A stretch of DNA of 64,000 bases, from the NCBI RefSeq assembly GCF_023973825.1, contig NC_090124.1, positions 2,287,501 to 2,351,500 of the forward strand, written 5' to 3'. The position numbers and the translations under genes were made by a program. The stretch comes from Plasmodium brasilianum. Taxonomy: Eukaryota > Apicomplexa > Aconoidasida > Haemosporida > Plasmodiidae. Below the pieces are notes generated by a model. It was not told the DNA's origin. It searched no databases and saw only the letters and a program-made list of their open reading frames with translations. Each line of letters opens with the position of its first letter. Within the stretch, counting starts at the first letter, position 1. Below are positions 9,541-22,137 of this stretch, in pieces.

Positions 9541-12500
9541 GTAAAATGAACAGAAGTTTGATGATATTTGCGTAATAAGAATTTTATATCTTTTATATAT
9601 GGGAAGATGGTTGAAAATAAAAAAAAAAATAAGAAAATTGTGTAAGACTATCTCAGTTACTAAATGATTCGTATATAATTCTTTTTTTAATATTTTTACG
9701 TCTCTTAATGCGCTCTTCCAGTTTGGAAGGTGGACACACACATTGTGTATATCAGTCCATACATCTATGTGTACGTAACTATGCATGTATTTACATATAT
9801 ATATATATATGTATGTACGTTCATACTCACGTATACATATGCGAATTTATCTTCGCGAACAAAACCCGCATTCACGTTTGTCAGGATTTGATTTTTAAGT
9901 ATGCATATATGTACAAACATTTTTGCGTAGAGTATTGCCATATAAGTACTTATACGTCGTTACGGTTTTGTAAAAAAATTTGTTTGAAAACCTGTGCTGC
10001 TTTTGTGTGTGTATGTAATTATTATTATTACTATTACTACTAACATAATCGCTGTTATTTTATTCTCTTTTTTTTATTTATTTATTCCTCCTTTAAAAAA
10101 TATATATATAATTTAGATACAACGACTTGTGTTTGACAAAATATGCATTCTTCCATTTTTTAAAATTTGCACAGATGATTTCGAATTATACGCACACAAA
10201 TTTACGAGTTGAAATTATGTTAACGAATTAAGTAGAATGGGAAAAGATGTTATGTACGTTTTTTTTTTTTTTTGACAGATATTTTAACATAACCATACAC
10301 AGTGCCTTTTCGTTTTAGTGCTCGTTACATGCTTTTTTTTTTTTTTTTTTTTTAATAAGCACATAAAAGTTTGTGAGTATACTTGCTATTTTTTCTATTT
10401 GTGTTTATAAAATGAGTATATTTCTTTTTTTAAAAAAAAGAGGGTATACATTTTAAATGTGTAATGTAATATTACACTCACGCGTATAATATAGAAACAA
10501 GATTATATATTTATGTATATATTCAAAGGTACATATATATTGTAAAATAATTTTATTTTTTGTACAATTTTTGTTTATTTGTATAATTGTTAAAAAGTAA
10601 TGTAAAAAAAGCACATATGTATATATACATTATACACATATATATATTATATATATGTACATGCGTATTTTCCATGTAATAACTAGAATTAACTTCATTT
10701 AATTAAATTGTTTGTGGTTTTATGTTTTTACCTAAATTCAAACATATTCTTCATGTTTCAAAATTAATGTAAATATATATACAAATTATCCAAAAATATG
10801 TAGAAATGAATATTTTATGTTTGTTAAACATATTGAATTAAAAAAAGGTAGAAAATCAAATGGAGCATAAAAAATAAATGGCTCAAATAAAAAGAAAAAA
10901 AAAAAAAGAGAACTTTTTGTCCAAGATTTAATAAGGATAGAAATACTAATATATATGCTTCATAGAGATGCTCATAGACGGGTAAGAACAAATTCATATA
11001 ATCCTGTACTTAAAAATGGTTATATATAAATGTGTTTATATAGGGGCATATTATGAATACAGTACATGCATGTGTATTCTCTGCTTTTCTTTAAATATTT
11101 TTGACGTTGGGAATATTTTTAAAAAAATAAAATAACATTAGTTTTAGTTATTCATGTAGCAGGAAGAACGAAATTACATTATTTCTTTTTTGTGCCTTTT
11201 TTTTTTTTTTTCATAAATGGTATTTCATGACCTTCAGTTATTATAAAAAATGAAATACCATAATCTGAATATTTAGTTAATAGATAAATATTAACACTTT
11301 GAGAATGAGTACTGTTCTGTCTTCCACGCTATATTTTAAGAAAACTTTTGTTCTCTCCGAAATTCAAATAAAAATAAGCGTATCCATGATAATATATTGA
11401 AAGATTATTTATAAAGTGCTATAATAAAAATAATTTTTTTTTTTTATTTGATTGCACTACAAATAGTTTATTTTGAAAGTGAACAAAATATATAACTTTA
11501 TTTTTCATAAACTTAGGAGTTATATTAAAATTCTTTTTTTTTGTTTGTTTCTATAAAGTGTATGTTTTAATTTTATCGCTTTTATTATTTTAGCAAGAAA
11601 AATTACTGACCTTTTATGAGACTTATAAGAGTAATGATACATGTATAGTACAAAGGATGATAAAATAAAGTTTGTTATATATTATTGTTTAGGTATTATG
11701 AAGAGTAGAGAATAATGTAGGAAAAAATATGTATATATATAACATTTTTTTGAGAAAGTTTGAATTTGTTATGTATTTAATTTCTTTTTTATTGTTAATA
11801 TAACCTTTCCTCCCTTTTTACATGATCCATTTTGAAGTTTATATATTTGAGGATATATCAAAAATATTTAATTTGAATTACTGAATTTATTTTTGAACTT
11901 TGTGAAATATTTTATATATAAAGGTATATATCGAGAAATAAAGGTACGTGAACAATTATATAGAATAATTAATGGGCATTTTTGTACAATTGTAATAATA
12001 ATATAATATATGTGATAAACTAATTGAAGATTTATTTTATGTGTGTTTGATGAAAATAACAACCTTTATTTTAAATGACACAAAAATGGAACAAATTATT
12101 ATATCTTACAAAAATCAAAAAAAGACATTATATTCATATGCTTAATGATGAAAAGAGTTTGTAAGGGGATGGAGAAGAATATGTGTTTGTTTGAATATAT
12201 AGAATATGAGCATATATACGCATACATACACTTACATATACACACATGTGTGGAAGTGCCATTAATTAGGCAAAAACCAAAAAAAAAAATTAAATTATAT
12301 GGGAAAATTAAATTTAATTTATGTAAATAATTTAAATCCATCAGGTAATGTTATCTAAATTTAGCTTCATGATGGCAAAAACAAGACATTTTTTTTTTAT
12401 AACATTTTTTATTAATTAGAAAAAAATAAAAATAAAGATAAAAAGATAAAAGATAAAAGAAAAACAAGGGGTTACTATTTATTGATGAAACATTAAGGGA

Positions 12501-12616
12501 ATACTTTAAGATTAGCTTATATTTTAATTTGCATAAATCGTAATACATAAGCTGTCAGACAAGTTATAATGCTATTTGGTGTAGGGGTAGTTGGTTGCTT
12601 CTATTGTGCATACGTA

Positions 12617-12648
<32 letters not shown>

Positions 12649-13014
12649 ACAACAAGTTGTTCAATTAAATAATATAAGTGTTAAAGCAATTTTTAGATAT
12701 TTGATTAAAGTGTTCATTTTTTAACCGCAATAACAAACTTGGATTTATCGGAATGTTCATATATTTCGTTTATATATATAGTTAATCATATATATTTTTA
12801 TACACGTCTATATGTTTTTCGTTGAATAAATTGAATTTCACACTATTCAGATTATTGCGATATTTAAGTAAAATCACTGTTGTAACAGATTAATAAAAAA
12901 CAGGAGATATTCGCATAAAATATTTTTAGTATTCATTTGTTTGACAAATTGATGAGGGGATAAATTTGGTGAAATGTGAAATTATATTTTAAATGAAAAT
13001 AGGTGATCGAAATG

Positions 13015-13047
<33 letters not shown>

Positions 13048-13295
13048 GCATGTAGGTTTGTTTGTGATTATGTATGTACATAATGAAGAGGAAACATTAA
13101 AATATTAAATTTCATTAATGGAATGAAGTTGATATTATTTTTAGAAATAATTATGCTTTAAAGTTGTTAATTTAGCTCGCCAGACAGTAGAACAATTCTT
13201 TAAATAATAGATAATATGTTGTATTGTTATTTATTTTATTCAATATTTACCAGAGAGATAAAGTAAAATAAAGTCAAAACAAAATAAATTAATAC

Positions 13296-13327
<32 letters not shown>

Positions 13328-13602
13328 ATTGTATTTAAAATTTTATTGTTATAGTATATAAATTTATTAAATGAATTTTTCATATGCATTAAGGAAATTA
13401 AAATTATTATTTTTTTTTTTGGTGGTCAGGGGGAATGTGTGAATGACACACATATTGGACAAACTGGGTGCATTTTACCTTTATTTTATATATGCTAATA
13501 TATCATTATTCTCGTATGACAGTTAACAAAAATATAAAGAACCGAATAAATTCCGACATATTTATATATATGTGAATACATTTTAACTATATAGACATTA
13601 AA

Positions 13603-13652
<50 letters not shown>

Positions 13653-14327
13653 GCATATATATTAATTTTTTTTTGTAGTACTGAGTATTTCATATTTTGA
13701 AATGAAATGGAGAAAAAATAAATGTAATGAATAGAGTAATAAAGTTCTTGAGAAAATAAATAATTCGGAAAAAGAATATTCTTTTGAAGTCGTAAAAAGA
13801 GAAAAAAAAAAAAAAATTAAGGGAATAACCAAAAAATATGGCATATTATATGTTATGTTATAATTTTGAATATGTACAGTTAATACAATTTTTAGAGAAC
13901 ATTTCAAATGCCCTTTTATTTAGTTTAGCTGTATTGTATGAAAATTTTGGCAGACTAAAAAATTTTAGGATATATTAATATTGCATCATCTTACCACTGA
14001 ATTGTTGAAGTGTCTGTTCGTTGAGGTGTAACATTAGCGCACTTTTGAAAGTACTAAACGTTGAAATATTGAAATGTTGGAATACATTTTATGGCGAACA
14101 ATATATAGTTTATTTTGTTAATACTTCACAGAAAGAAGTGTTATTGAATATAATATTTTTGAGGAGTATATTAACACAATTTGATCAAGTAGTGTTAAAA
14201 TTGTTAGGAAGAAGGATTGATCGTTATTTCCCAACATTTTTGATGTATTTTTAATACATTTCTAACATATCTTTTATGTTTCCACTATTTATTAAATTTT
14301 CCCAACAAGTTTTACATTATCCCAATT
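9541..14327. other. Intergenic region, no gene recognised
   Basis: About 4.8 kb between the zinc-finger gene and the next exon. Open frames here are short and built from low-complexity or TA-repeat sequence. There are (TA)n blocks near 10630, 12625-12648, 13030-13047 and 13621-13646, and A or T runs near 10330, 13296-13324 and 13603-13620. The last 350 bases before the next gene carry loosely repeating TTTTCCCAAC/TTATCCCAAT motifs that may be its 5' untranslated region. An open frame at 14021-14254 has mixed composition but no start context or splice link that I could support. Confidence 0.6.
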
Positions 14328-16447
14328 ATGTTCCATAGTCTAAGTATATTTTTGATATTTCTCTCATATGTCATATATTTTTCGAATACTTCTTATATCT
14401 TACCAATATGCCTTACGTTTTCCAGGTATGTCCCGTATTTTCCACACTGAGTTTAATACGTACGTACACGTATATGCATGTATTTATGAATATGTGTATA
14501 TATATGTGCATTATGAATTTTTTCCTTTTTTCCAGATGGGAACCTAAAATTAGAATAAGACAAAGAATAACATGGCAAAGAGGCCTTAGTGAAATATCGA
14601 AATCATCGGATGATGTTATTGTGAAAGAAGATGGAGTTTCTATAAATCATATAGAAAAGTTATGTAAAAAAAAAGATGGGAGTATTTCTGATAAAGTTTA
14701 TGGAATACCACTACATGATGCAAAAGAGTTATTTGTAGAATTAACAGATAGAATACTTTTCAATGATTACGAAAAACATGTAAAAACAGAAAAGGATATA
14801 TCTTCCTCAACATATCAGACTTTAAAATATATGCAAAAAAAAATACATAAAAAAGTTAATATTTTAGTTAATGAAACAAAAACATTTATAAATGAATTAT
14901 TTGAAAATTATGATTTACTACATGACAAAAATATAGAGGAACTGTCAAATGTAAAAGTATACTTAGATGTTAATGGTGACAATGAATTTTTATTAATAAA
15001 TGGTAGAGATGTATATTTCTATATTAAGGATGTGAAATTTACTAGGAATATTCCACTTAATATAGAAAGTAGTTTGGAAAAAATGAGTGAAATATATGTA
15101 CATAATGAAAAGATATTTTCTGAATATGTAAAAAAAGTTTTTAAACTTGAAGAAGACATTAAAACTTATTTAGGAACAGGTGGAAATAGATTTCCATTAA
15201 ATTATACTCATTGGAATAATAGATATATAAATATTACGCAAAATGTTGCAGTGAGAGCTTTTATGGATGAGTTTTATAATTATTTTAATAATATAGAGAT
15301 GAAATTAAAACATGGTTTTTCTACTATTATAGAAATTGATATTTCGTATTTAGACAGTATGCTAGTAGCTATAAATGACATAATAAAAGCAACGATAGAA
15401 CAGAAAACGACTAGACTTTTTGGAATATTACATAAATTATTTCAAGGTTATTTAAAAGGCATTTTAGGCTTTTTTACTTTCCTTTTTGAAAAGGAGGATA
15501 TAAAAAATGCCAATACTTTACGTAATATAGAAAAGAAAAAATCAGAGGATGCGTATGATAATAATTTTTTATTTGATGTTGAAAATTTATATGTAGAAGA
15601 AAAAAATGATATAAAAAATTCGTTTATTAAATTTTGTACATTTATAAAAAGAAATTTTGGGTTTAATATACAAAGTAAAGGTATACAATCATTAAAAAAA
15701 AAAATTGACTTATCAAATGATAAGACTGAAATTATAAAACAATTTAAAATTATTGTACACGAATTGTTGTGTAGAAAACAAATAAATAAATATTTTGAAT
15801 GGTTAAATTTATTAAAGAAAAGTAATAATACTATGAGATGTTATATGAGAAAATTTTTTGGATGTGTTACACCTAAAAATGACTCTATTCTTATTGAAAA
15901 TAGGAAACTGATACCATTAATAACTAATTTTTTTGAAATTAGAGAAAAAAATTATTATACTTTTAAAAAAGAGGATAGTGAAGAAGATATTCTGCTTATA
16001 ATAAAAGACTTAAAAAAAACTTTACACAAATATAGAATTTCGGTCAAATTATTGCATTTATTAGTAGATGAATTACAAGTTGCAAAAATTCTTAATTCGG
16101 AATATGAAAATGAAAGGATGTTATACAAATCACTGGAGGAGGAAAAAAGAAAGGCTCTAGAAAATTACAAAAAGGAAACGGGGAAAGGTATAGAAACCGC
16201 GAAAGGGTGCAAAGAAGCCATGGGAAAGAGGGGCGGACTTATGGAAGGGAAACGGATGGTAGAAGGATATGCAGTATCGATGGAAAATAATGAAAAGGAT
16301 ATAATAAATAATGGAACGCATATAGAACGATACGAAATGAAGGAAAAAGAGAAATTAAAGATACTTGAAGCGAAAAAGGTTGCAATTGATGAAAATAAAA
16401 ATGCTATTTTGTTTTATATGTGTTTAATTAAAGATTTTAAACTTTAG
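14328..16447 (+). CDS. Exported protein of unknown function with signal-peptide exon and PEXEL (two exons)
   Basis: Join 14328-14425 and 14536-16447, giving 669 residues. The long open frame could be started at 14408, but that 5' part reads like untranslated or intron sequence. A better model has exon 1 with ATG at 14328, the first ATG after an in-frame TAA. It encodes MFHSLSIFLIFLSYVIYF, a classic hydrophobic signal, and ends at CAG|GTATGT. The intron (110 bp) ends in a pyrimidine-rich TTTTTTCCAG. The phases match: two bases at the end of exon 1 plus one at the start of exon 2 make Arg33. The mature start then holds RGLSE at residues 48-52, a canonical PEXEL for export into the host red cell. 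The rest is mostly helical and charged, without an obvious second membrane segment; a weakly hydrophobic patch lies near YLKGILGFFTFLFE (about residue 345). The C-terminus is Glu/Lys-rich coiled-coil-like sequence. The family is not recognised. The coding call is strong; the 5' exon is inferred. Confidence 0.85.
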
Positions 16448-17429
16448 GATAGAAAGATTCATCATATTAAAAAATTTTTTTTTTCCCTTTTATTATAGAA
16501 TAGTTCATTACAAAATGAAATGGGAAAAAATAAAATCTGCATATTTACTATTTAAAAATACATTATTCATTTTATGGTTACAAAGAAGAATAGAATATTC
16601 TTGGATGTAAATTTGTATGTACCATATGAATGTGTAGAAATTAATGCAAATGCAAGTGTGTATACAGCCGCATATGTATAACCATGCGTGCATATTTAAG
16701 TACTTAACTTATCGTACACGTCAATGCGTTATGCATATTATTTTGTTTTTTTCAATTAGTACTTTTTCTTTCGCTTAAAATTAAAATTTGTTCCCATATT
16801 TTACATCATTTATTTTAATTGAATTACTTTGCTTTATTTTTATTATTTTATTTTTTTTTTTTTTGTTAAAAAAAAAATTTAACCCAGTTTTTTTAATTTT
16901 ATTACAATTTATTTGTAACCTAAGTCAACCAAAAATATTGCTTCCTAAATTGAAGTGACGCTTCTTCTTATGAGAAGCAGTATATATTTTATTTCTGGAA
17001 TTATTTATATGTTGTGCTATAGGTATTTCCCAAATTGCAAATATTTTGTTGTAATTATAGAATGGTTCATAGAATTTACATAGAACTATAAATTAGTTAT
17101 AAGTAGAATAAGAACGTTCACAAATTATTTAGCCAAGTAATGTTTTAATTTCGCATGTATAAGTGAACTGCTGTATGTTCAATGGGGGTCTTATTTCGTG
17201 GGCAAAATTACGTCAACATGCATTAAGGAGTAATTATTTAATATAAATATAATTTTTATGTTAATATTGTGTTTCATCTTATGTAAGTAAGAATATAACT
17301 GTAATAAACTAAAATGGTGCAATCAGTTAAGCGGAAACTTGAAATTGAAAGAAGGTGTCTCGAACAAATAGGCAAAAAGATAACACTTAAAATGTAAGGA
17401 GAGAAATGGTTTGGTCTGTGTGAGTAGGT

Positions 17430-17478
<49 letters not shown>

Positions 17479-18658
17479 AGAAAAAAAACTTCATTTTACA
17501 AACTAGAATAATTGAAACCACAGATATGCACTATGAATAGGAAAAAATATAGCTACAGATCATACATATGTAAGGGGAACACTAAAAAAAAGGAAAAATA
17601 AAAATTCTTAAATATAACCAGATAACAACTTAAAATATAAATATTTATACAAAAAATGAATGGCAATTTAAAATTGATTTCAAAATTGAGTTAAACATAA
17701 TTTAGTAAAAATAATATTCGAAAAATGCATATTTGGTAGACTGTGGGCTGTTTTAATCTACCTTTAAATGATAAAAAGCTCGATGCATTGGTTTTAAGAA
17801 ATATTAGGCTTTGTGCTACTAAGCAAGACAATTTATATGGAAAATTGCCTTATTAATAAAAAATATCAAGCCGTTATTACAAAAAAAGTTATGTATACTA
17901 GTATGTAATATATATATATATATATATATTTAAATATATATGTACAGACTGATATGTTATTTCCCCCCATATTAATATGCTTAAAATTCTCTTGTTATAA
18001 AGCATTTAGAAATTTAGTTATTATAGAATCTCTATCATACTGCTTTCCATACTAGCAAGTAATAATGAATTTGCCCAAACAATAAATATAAATATTTTTT
18101 TTTCTAATGGTATAAATTAAGTTTTGGACAAAAAAAAAAATATTTTTTTTCTTCTTTAAAAAGACTATTTATATGATGACGTATTTTCTCCAGTAATGTG
18201 GGCAAAATGTGTGGTTTATTAAGAACAAAGGAAAAGAACAAAATATGCTCAAAAGGATATATGAAATAATTATAAAAACAGAAGGAAATTATATATACCT
18301 ACATATACATATAAATATATATATTGCTCCTCTTCTCATAGGTCTCCCATATATACAGTTCAGCTTTATATTATCAGAAAAATACGTAAATAAACTTCTT
18401 TCGATTATTCTTAAATTACATTTTGCCCCTATGCTCAACTTTGTATAAATATAACTACAGTTGGAGCAAAAAATTCAAAAAATTTTAAATTAAATGAGAA
18501 AACATAAGAAAAATACATAAATACGTATAATGTGCGCAATCACATTCATATGCATACATACATATGTACATGCGTACAAACGTTTACATACTAACGTCAA
18601 TTATGTACATAAGCATATATATTTATATATATACATATAAAAGTTTTGACTATAAATT
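16448..18658. other. Intergenic region with two weak coding-like patches
   Basis: Mostly A+T-rich and non-coding, with a (TA)n block at about 17431-17475. Parts of 16900-17420 and 17740-17870 have more mixed base composition than other spacers. They include a 27-codon open frame (ATG 17314, stop 17397) beginning MVQSVKRKLEIERRCLEQ, and a 38-codon open stretch near 17753-17869 following a possible TAG acceptor. Neither can be linked into a gene model by eye. They may be decayed exons, non-coding RNA or chance. Confidence 0.45.
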
Positions 18659-18859
18659 TTATATTACATTTCTTCCTAACTTATGACCTATATGAACAAG
18701 TGCATTAAAAATTACAATGGTCATGATAACGGCTGGTACATAATTACGTTGACATACTCTCTGAGATTCATCAACACAAAATTTAAAAGCCTCCTTTACT
18801 ACTGATTCTACTTGGGGTGCAAGATGAATGATATCAATATTGATCGTACTTACCGTGGT
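18659..18859 (-). CDS. Unidentified small coding segment, probable 3' exon or gene remnant
   Basis: On the minus strand, 66 codons are open from 18859 to a TAA at 18661-18659. From about residue 14 the translation looks like real protein: varied, with charged and aromatic residues, unlike the Asn/Lys/Ile noise around it. Segments include VESVVKEAFKFCVDESQRVC and, near the end, YVPAVIMTIVIFNALVHIG, a hydrophobic stretch that could be a tail anchor or buried helix, followed by HKLGRNVI and stop. There is no ATG in the open stretch before an internal Met. A GTAAGT donor-like signal lies at 18853-18848, and upstream exons were not found with confidence. It may be the last exon of a small multi-exon gene, or a fragment of a core gene left in the subtelomere. 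The family is not recognised. Confidence 0.45.
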   Translation of the reverse strand, partial: TTVSTINIDIIHLAPQVESVVKEAFKFCVDESQRVCQRNYVPAVIMTIVIFNALVHIGHKLGRNVI

Positions 18860-18931
18860 TTATGCATATATGATTACTTTTTTTTAATCTTTTTTTATTA
18901 TTATTTTGTCCTATTGTGGTTCATTTATATA

Positions 18932-18967
<36 letters not shown>

Positions 18968-19566
18968 CATATATATGTATTATATAAAATACAATTATAT
19001 CTTTAACTATTATAAAAAGATTACTTAAAAATACAACATAAAAATATTATAAATAATATAATTTATTCATATTTGAAAAAAAAAAGTAAACAGGACATAT
19101 CTACAAATTTGTATAAATTATTTTAAAATGTTACACTATAACATATATGTATAATATATGTATTATTCATTATTAAAAAACTTTCTATATATGAAAATGT
19201 TACTTTTCTGCATACCAAAATAGTAATTTTTAAACACAAAATTTTATGAGTTGTGCATCTTAGAAATGCTTATTTTTATTTTTTTTTATTTTAATTCAGT
19301 TATTAATCCCTATACAGCTTTATTTTTTTAAAATTCCTTTTTTTTACATTCATTTTTTATCCTTATTTAACAACAGTAATAAATATATATATATTTAATA
19401 ATGGAAGCATTTTTTTTGAGAATAATTTTTTAAAATAACAATAAGTTAAAAGAAGAGAATAGTTAATTTATTATTTTTAAGTACTATTCTATAAGTCTAA
19501 AAATTTAATAATACATATTAAAATTATTTACCTACTAATTAAAGCGGAGAAAGTAAAACGTTGATT

Positions 19567-19607
<41 letters not shown>

Positions 19608-20769
19608 TTTAACGTATTTTTATGCATACTTTTTCAAGGTAAATTTCCTTTTTATTTATTTTTTTTATAGTTTATATTGATGAAATTTATTATAAAAAAA
19701 TTATAAAAAAGGTTTATATGTTCTTCTCTTTATATTTTTTATAATTTAACGTAGAACAATATAATATATGATTAATGTTATATAAATATTTTTTATATAA
19801 CACAAGCAAGAATATAATTTTGGAAAAATGTACAACGTTTATGAAAAGCATATGAATGAATTTTAGAAATACACATATTGTTTAGTTTCATTTTTGTCAA
19901 ACTTATTATATATATATGGAAAATAATACATAAAGATAATTTATACATGTTTAAAAAAGTGCAAATTATGGCTTAAAATGTAAATTTCTAAATGTAATAA
20001 ATAAAATAGGAATTAAAAAAATTTTAAATAAATCATCTTTGGATATTAATACTTAGGTTCGAATAGATTCTTCCTTTCTTAGGCACAATAAATAAAAATA
20101 AATTCATAGAATGTATTATAATTAATCATTTGAATAAATAAAGATTCCTTTTTAACCAGAAAAAAATATAATAAAGTTTGAAAATATTAATTTAATAGAT
20201 ACAAACAATATATATATATATATATATATATATTTATTATTATGTTTCTACATATATATAAAATAAATGCTTATAAGTTGTTTGTACGCACTCGGGATTT
20301 GTTGTCAAAATAGCTGCAAAAGTAGTCAGTTATTCCGTAATTACTTAGTTCTTTATGTACATTACTAATTTTATCATGATAAATATAGCTATTTTATATA
20401 TATGAATAATATAATAATATGGTAAAAAGTATTCATATGGTTTTTAGATATAGTGCATAAATTTTAAAATGAAAGAACATTTCAAAAAAATAATTTTTTA
20501 ATCCTTTTAAAATGCCGTTGACATAATAAGAAAAAATGCATAAAATATTTTTACCCGAAATCAAAGAATTATTAACTATTTTTATATATAATATAAAAAA
20601 GGAAAAAAAAAAAAAAAAGAATTACAATATTAATAATATAGTTATCGAATTTCTATCATTATTATTAACTAAGTAAAAATAGAAAAAAATATTAAAAAGT
20701 TCATTACAAAAAATATTTTAATTTAAAGCTTCAAAGGGGGCTGTCATTATAAAGCTAATATAAATAAAA
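18860..20769. other. Intergenic A+T-rich region
   Basis: No supportable gene. There are (TA)n blocks at about 18938-18964, 19571-19603 and 20209-20233. Any upstream exons of the minus-strand segment at 18659-18859 would lie here, but I could not identify them. The final few hundred bases presumably hold the promoter and 5' untranslated region of the gene at 20770. Confidence 0.6.
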
Positions 20770-21976
20770 ATGTTTGGGATTTTTGGTCTTAGAATTTTTT
20801 TATTTTTCCTTTTAATTGAGACATTAAACTGTTCTGATCAAAATGTAAGATATGAAAAATAATATTTTCTACTTATTGCAAATATATTTATTTTTCATTT
20901 TTTGTGTATAGATTAAAATGAAGATTAATATATAGATAAACATGTAGATTAATATATAGATATATACACAGATTAATATATAGATAAATACGCATATTAA
21001 TGTATAGATAAATACGCATATTAATGTATAGATAAATACGCATATTAATGTATAGATAAATACGCAGATTAATTTATAGATAAATACATAGATTAATATA
21101 TAGATATATACACAGATTAATATATAGATAAATACGCATATTAATGTATAGATAAATACGCAGATTAATGTATAGATAAATACATAGATTAATATATAGA
21201 TATATACACAGATTAATATATAGATAAATACGCATATTAATATATAGATATATACACAGATTAATATATAGATAAATACGCATATTAATATATAGATATA
21301 TACACAGATTAATATATAGATAAATACGCATATTAATGTATAGATATATACACAGATTAATATATAGATAAATACGCAGATAAATATATAGATAAATACA
21401 CAGATTAATGTATAGATAAATATACAGATTAAAATGTATATAAATATATATACATATAAATATATATTTACATATTTATATTTTAATTTGATGATCTTGA
21501 AATTACAAGCTTTGTATTTTTACTCTATGTATATAAATTTTTAGTACTCCTCTGAAAAAGACAGTAATATTGAAGACCATAGAGAAACGTTAGTTTTAGA
21601 AGATGGTAATGGATTAGCAGAAAATTACGAGGTACCTAGACCAACAAATGTCCTGGAAAATAATGAAAATTATTGGGATTTATCCACATCTGAAGATGAA
21701 GATGAAAAAAATGCAAAATCGAAGGACCCCATTTTAACTAAATCTGAGGAAAGTACTATGACTGAAGGTGTAGACGAATTAGAAATAAAAAATGAAAATG
21801 TTTCAGATTCAGTGGCGTTTAATAATATTTCAGATGAGACTAAGAATAATTATATTCTTGTGGTTTCCGCTCTTGCATCTTCTGTAATCACATTGCTTGT
21901 TATGAATTTGGGAATGTATGCTTTCATTGCAGCATGTGGTTTAGGAGCGTATGCTTATTATACAAAGAAAGAGTAA
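20770..21976 (+). CDS. Two-exon secreted or exported-type protein with C-terminal hydrophobic hairpin; no canonical PEXEL
   Basis: Join 20770-20844 and 21545-21976, giving 168 residues. Exon 1 (25 codons) is a signal peptide, MFGIFGLRIFLFFLLIETLN, ending AAT|GTAAGA. Exon 2 starts after TTTTTAG in phase 0 with YSSEKDSNIEDH. The middle is acidic (about residues 26-120). The C-terminus (about 126-163) is a long hydrophobic region of one or two membrane segments around LVVSALASSVITLLVMNL and MYAFIAACGLGAYAYY, ending in Lys-Lys-Glu. No RxLxE/D/Q is present in the first 60 residues of exon 2, unlike the neighbours. The architecture matches small subtelomeric Plasmodium exported proteins, and export without a PEXEL is known for some families. 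The 700-bp intron carries a minisatellite. The family is not recognised. Confidence 0.85.
20915..21440. repeat. Intronic minisatellite, 24-bp unit
   Basis: About twenty head-to-tail copies of a unit close to TAGATAAATACGCATATTAA plus TGTA. Two subtypes occur (TAGATAAATACGCA and TAGATATATACACA), often alternating as a 48-bp higher-order unit. The array fills most of the intron of the gene at 20770-21976. On the minus strand it happens to be open as an Ile/Tyr/Leu/Asn repeat, which is an artefact of the period being divisible by three. Confidence 0.9.
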
Positions 21977-22104
21977 AGATATATAATTTCATTATAAGCA
22001 GAAATACATTATGTAAATTTTTACCCATCCTTTTTTAACGGTATATATAACTTGTTTAAAATAAAATTAAAAAGATTCCGAAGGGTTAAAAAATCACACA
22101 AAAA

Positions 22105-22137
<33 letters not shown>

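Noticed and set aside
12560..12605. Possible tRNA-like stretch (GGTGTAGGGGTAGTTGG)
   Set aside because: It recalls a D-arm by eye, but no matching acceptor stem, anticodon arm or TTC-containing T-arm is visible downstream.
14021..14254. 77-codon frame just upstream of the large exported gene
   Set aside because: It starts at TTG and has no splice donor in the phase needed to join the downstream exon. The signal exon at 14328 explains the 5' end better.
21074..21331. Minus-strand repeated Ile-Tyr-Leu-Asn open frame
   Set aside because: An artefact of the intronic 24-bp minisatellite, whose period is a multiple of three.
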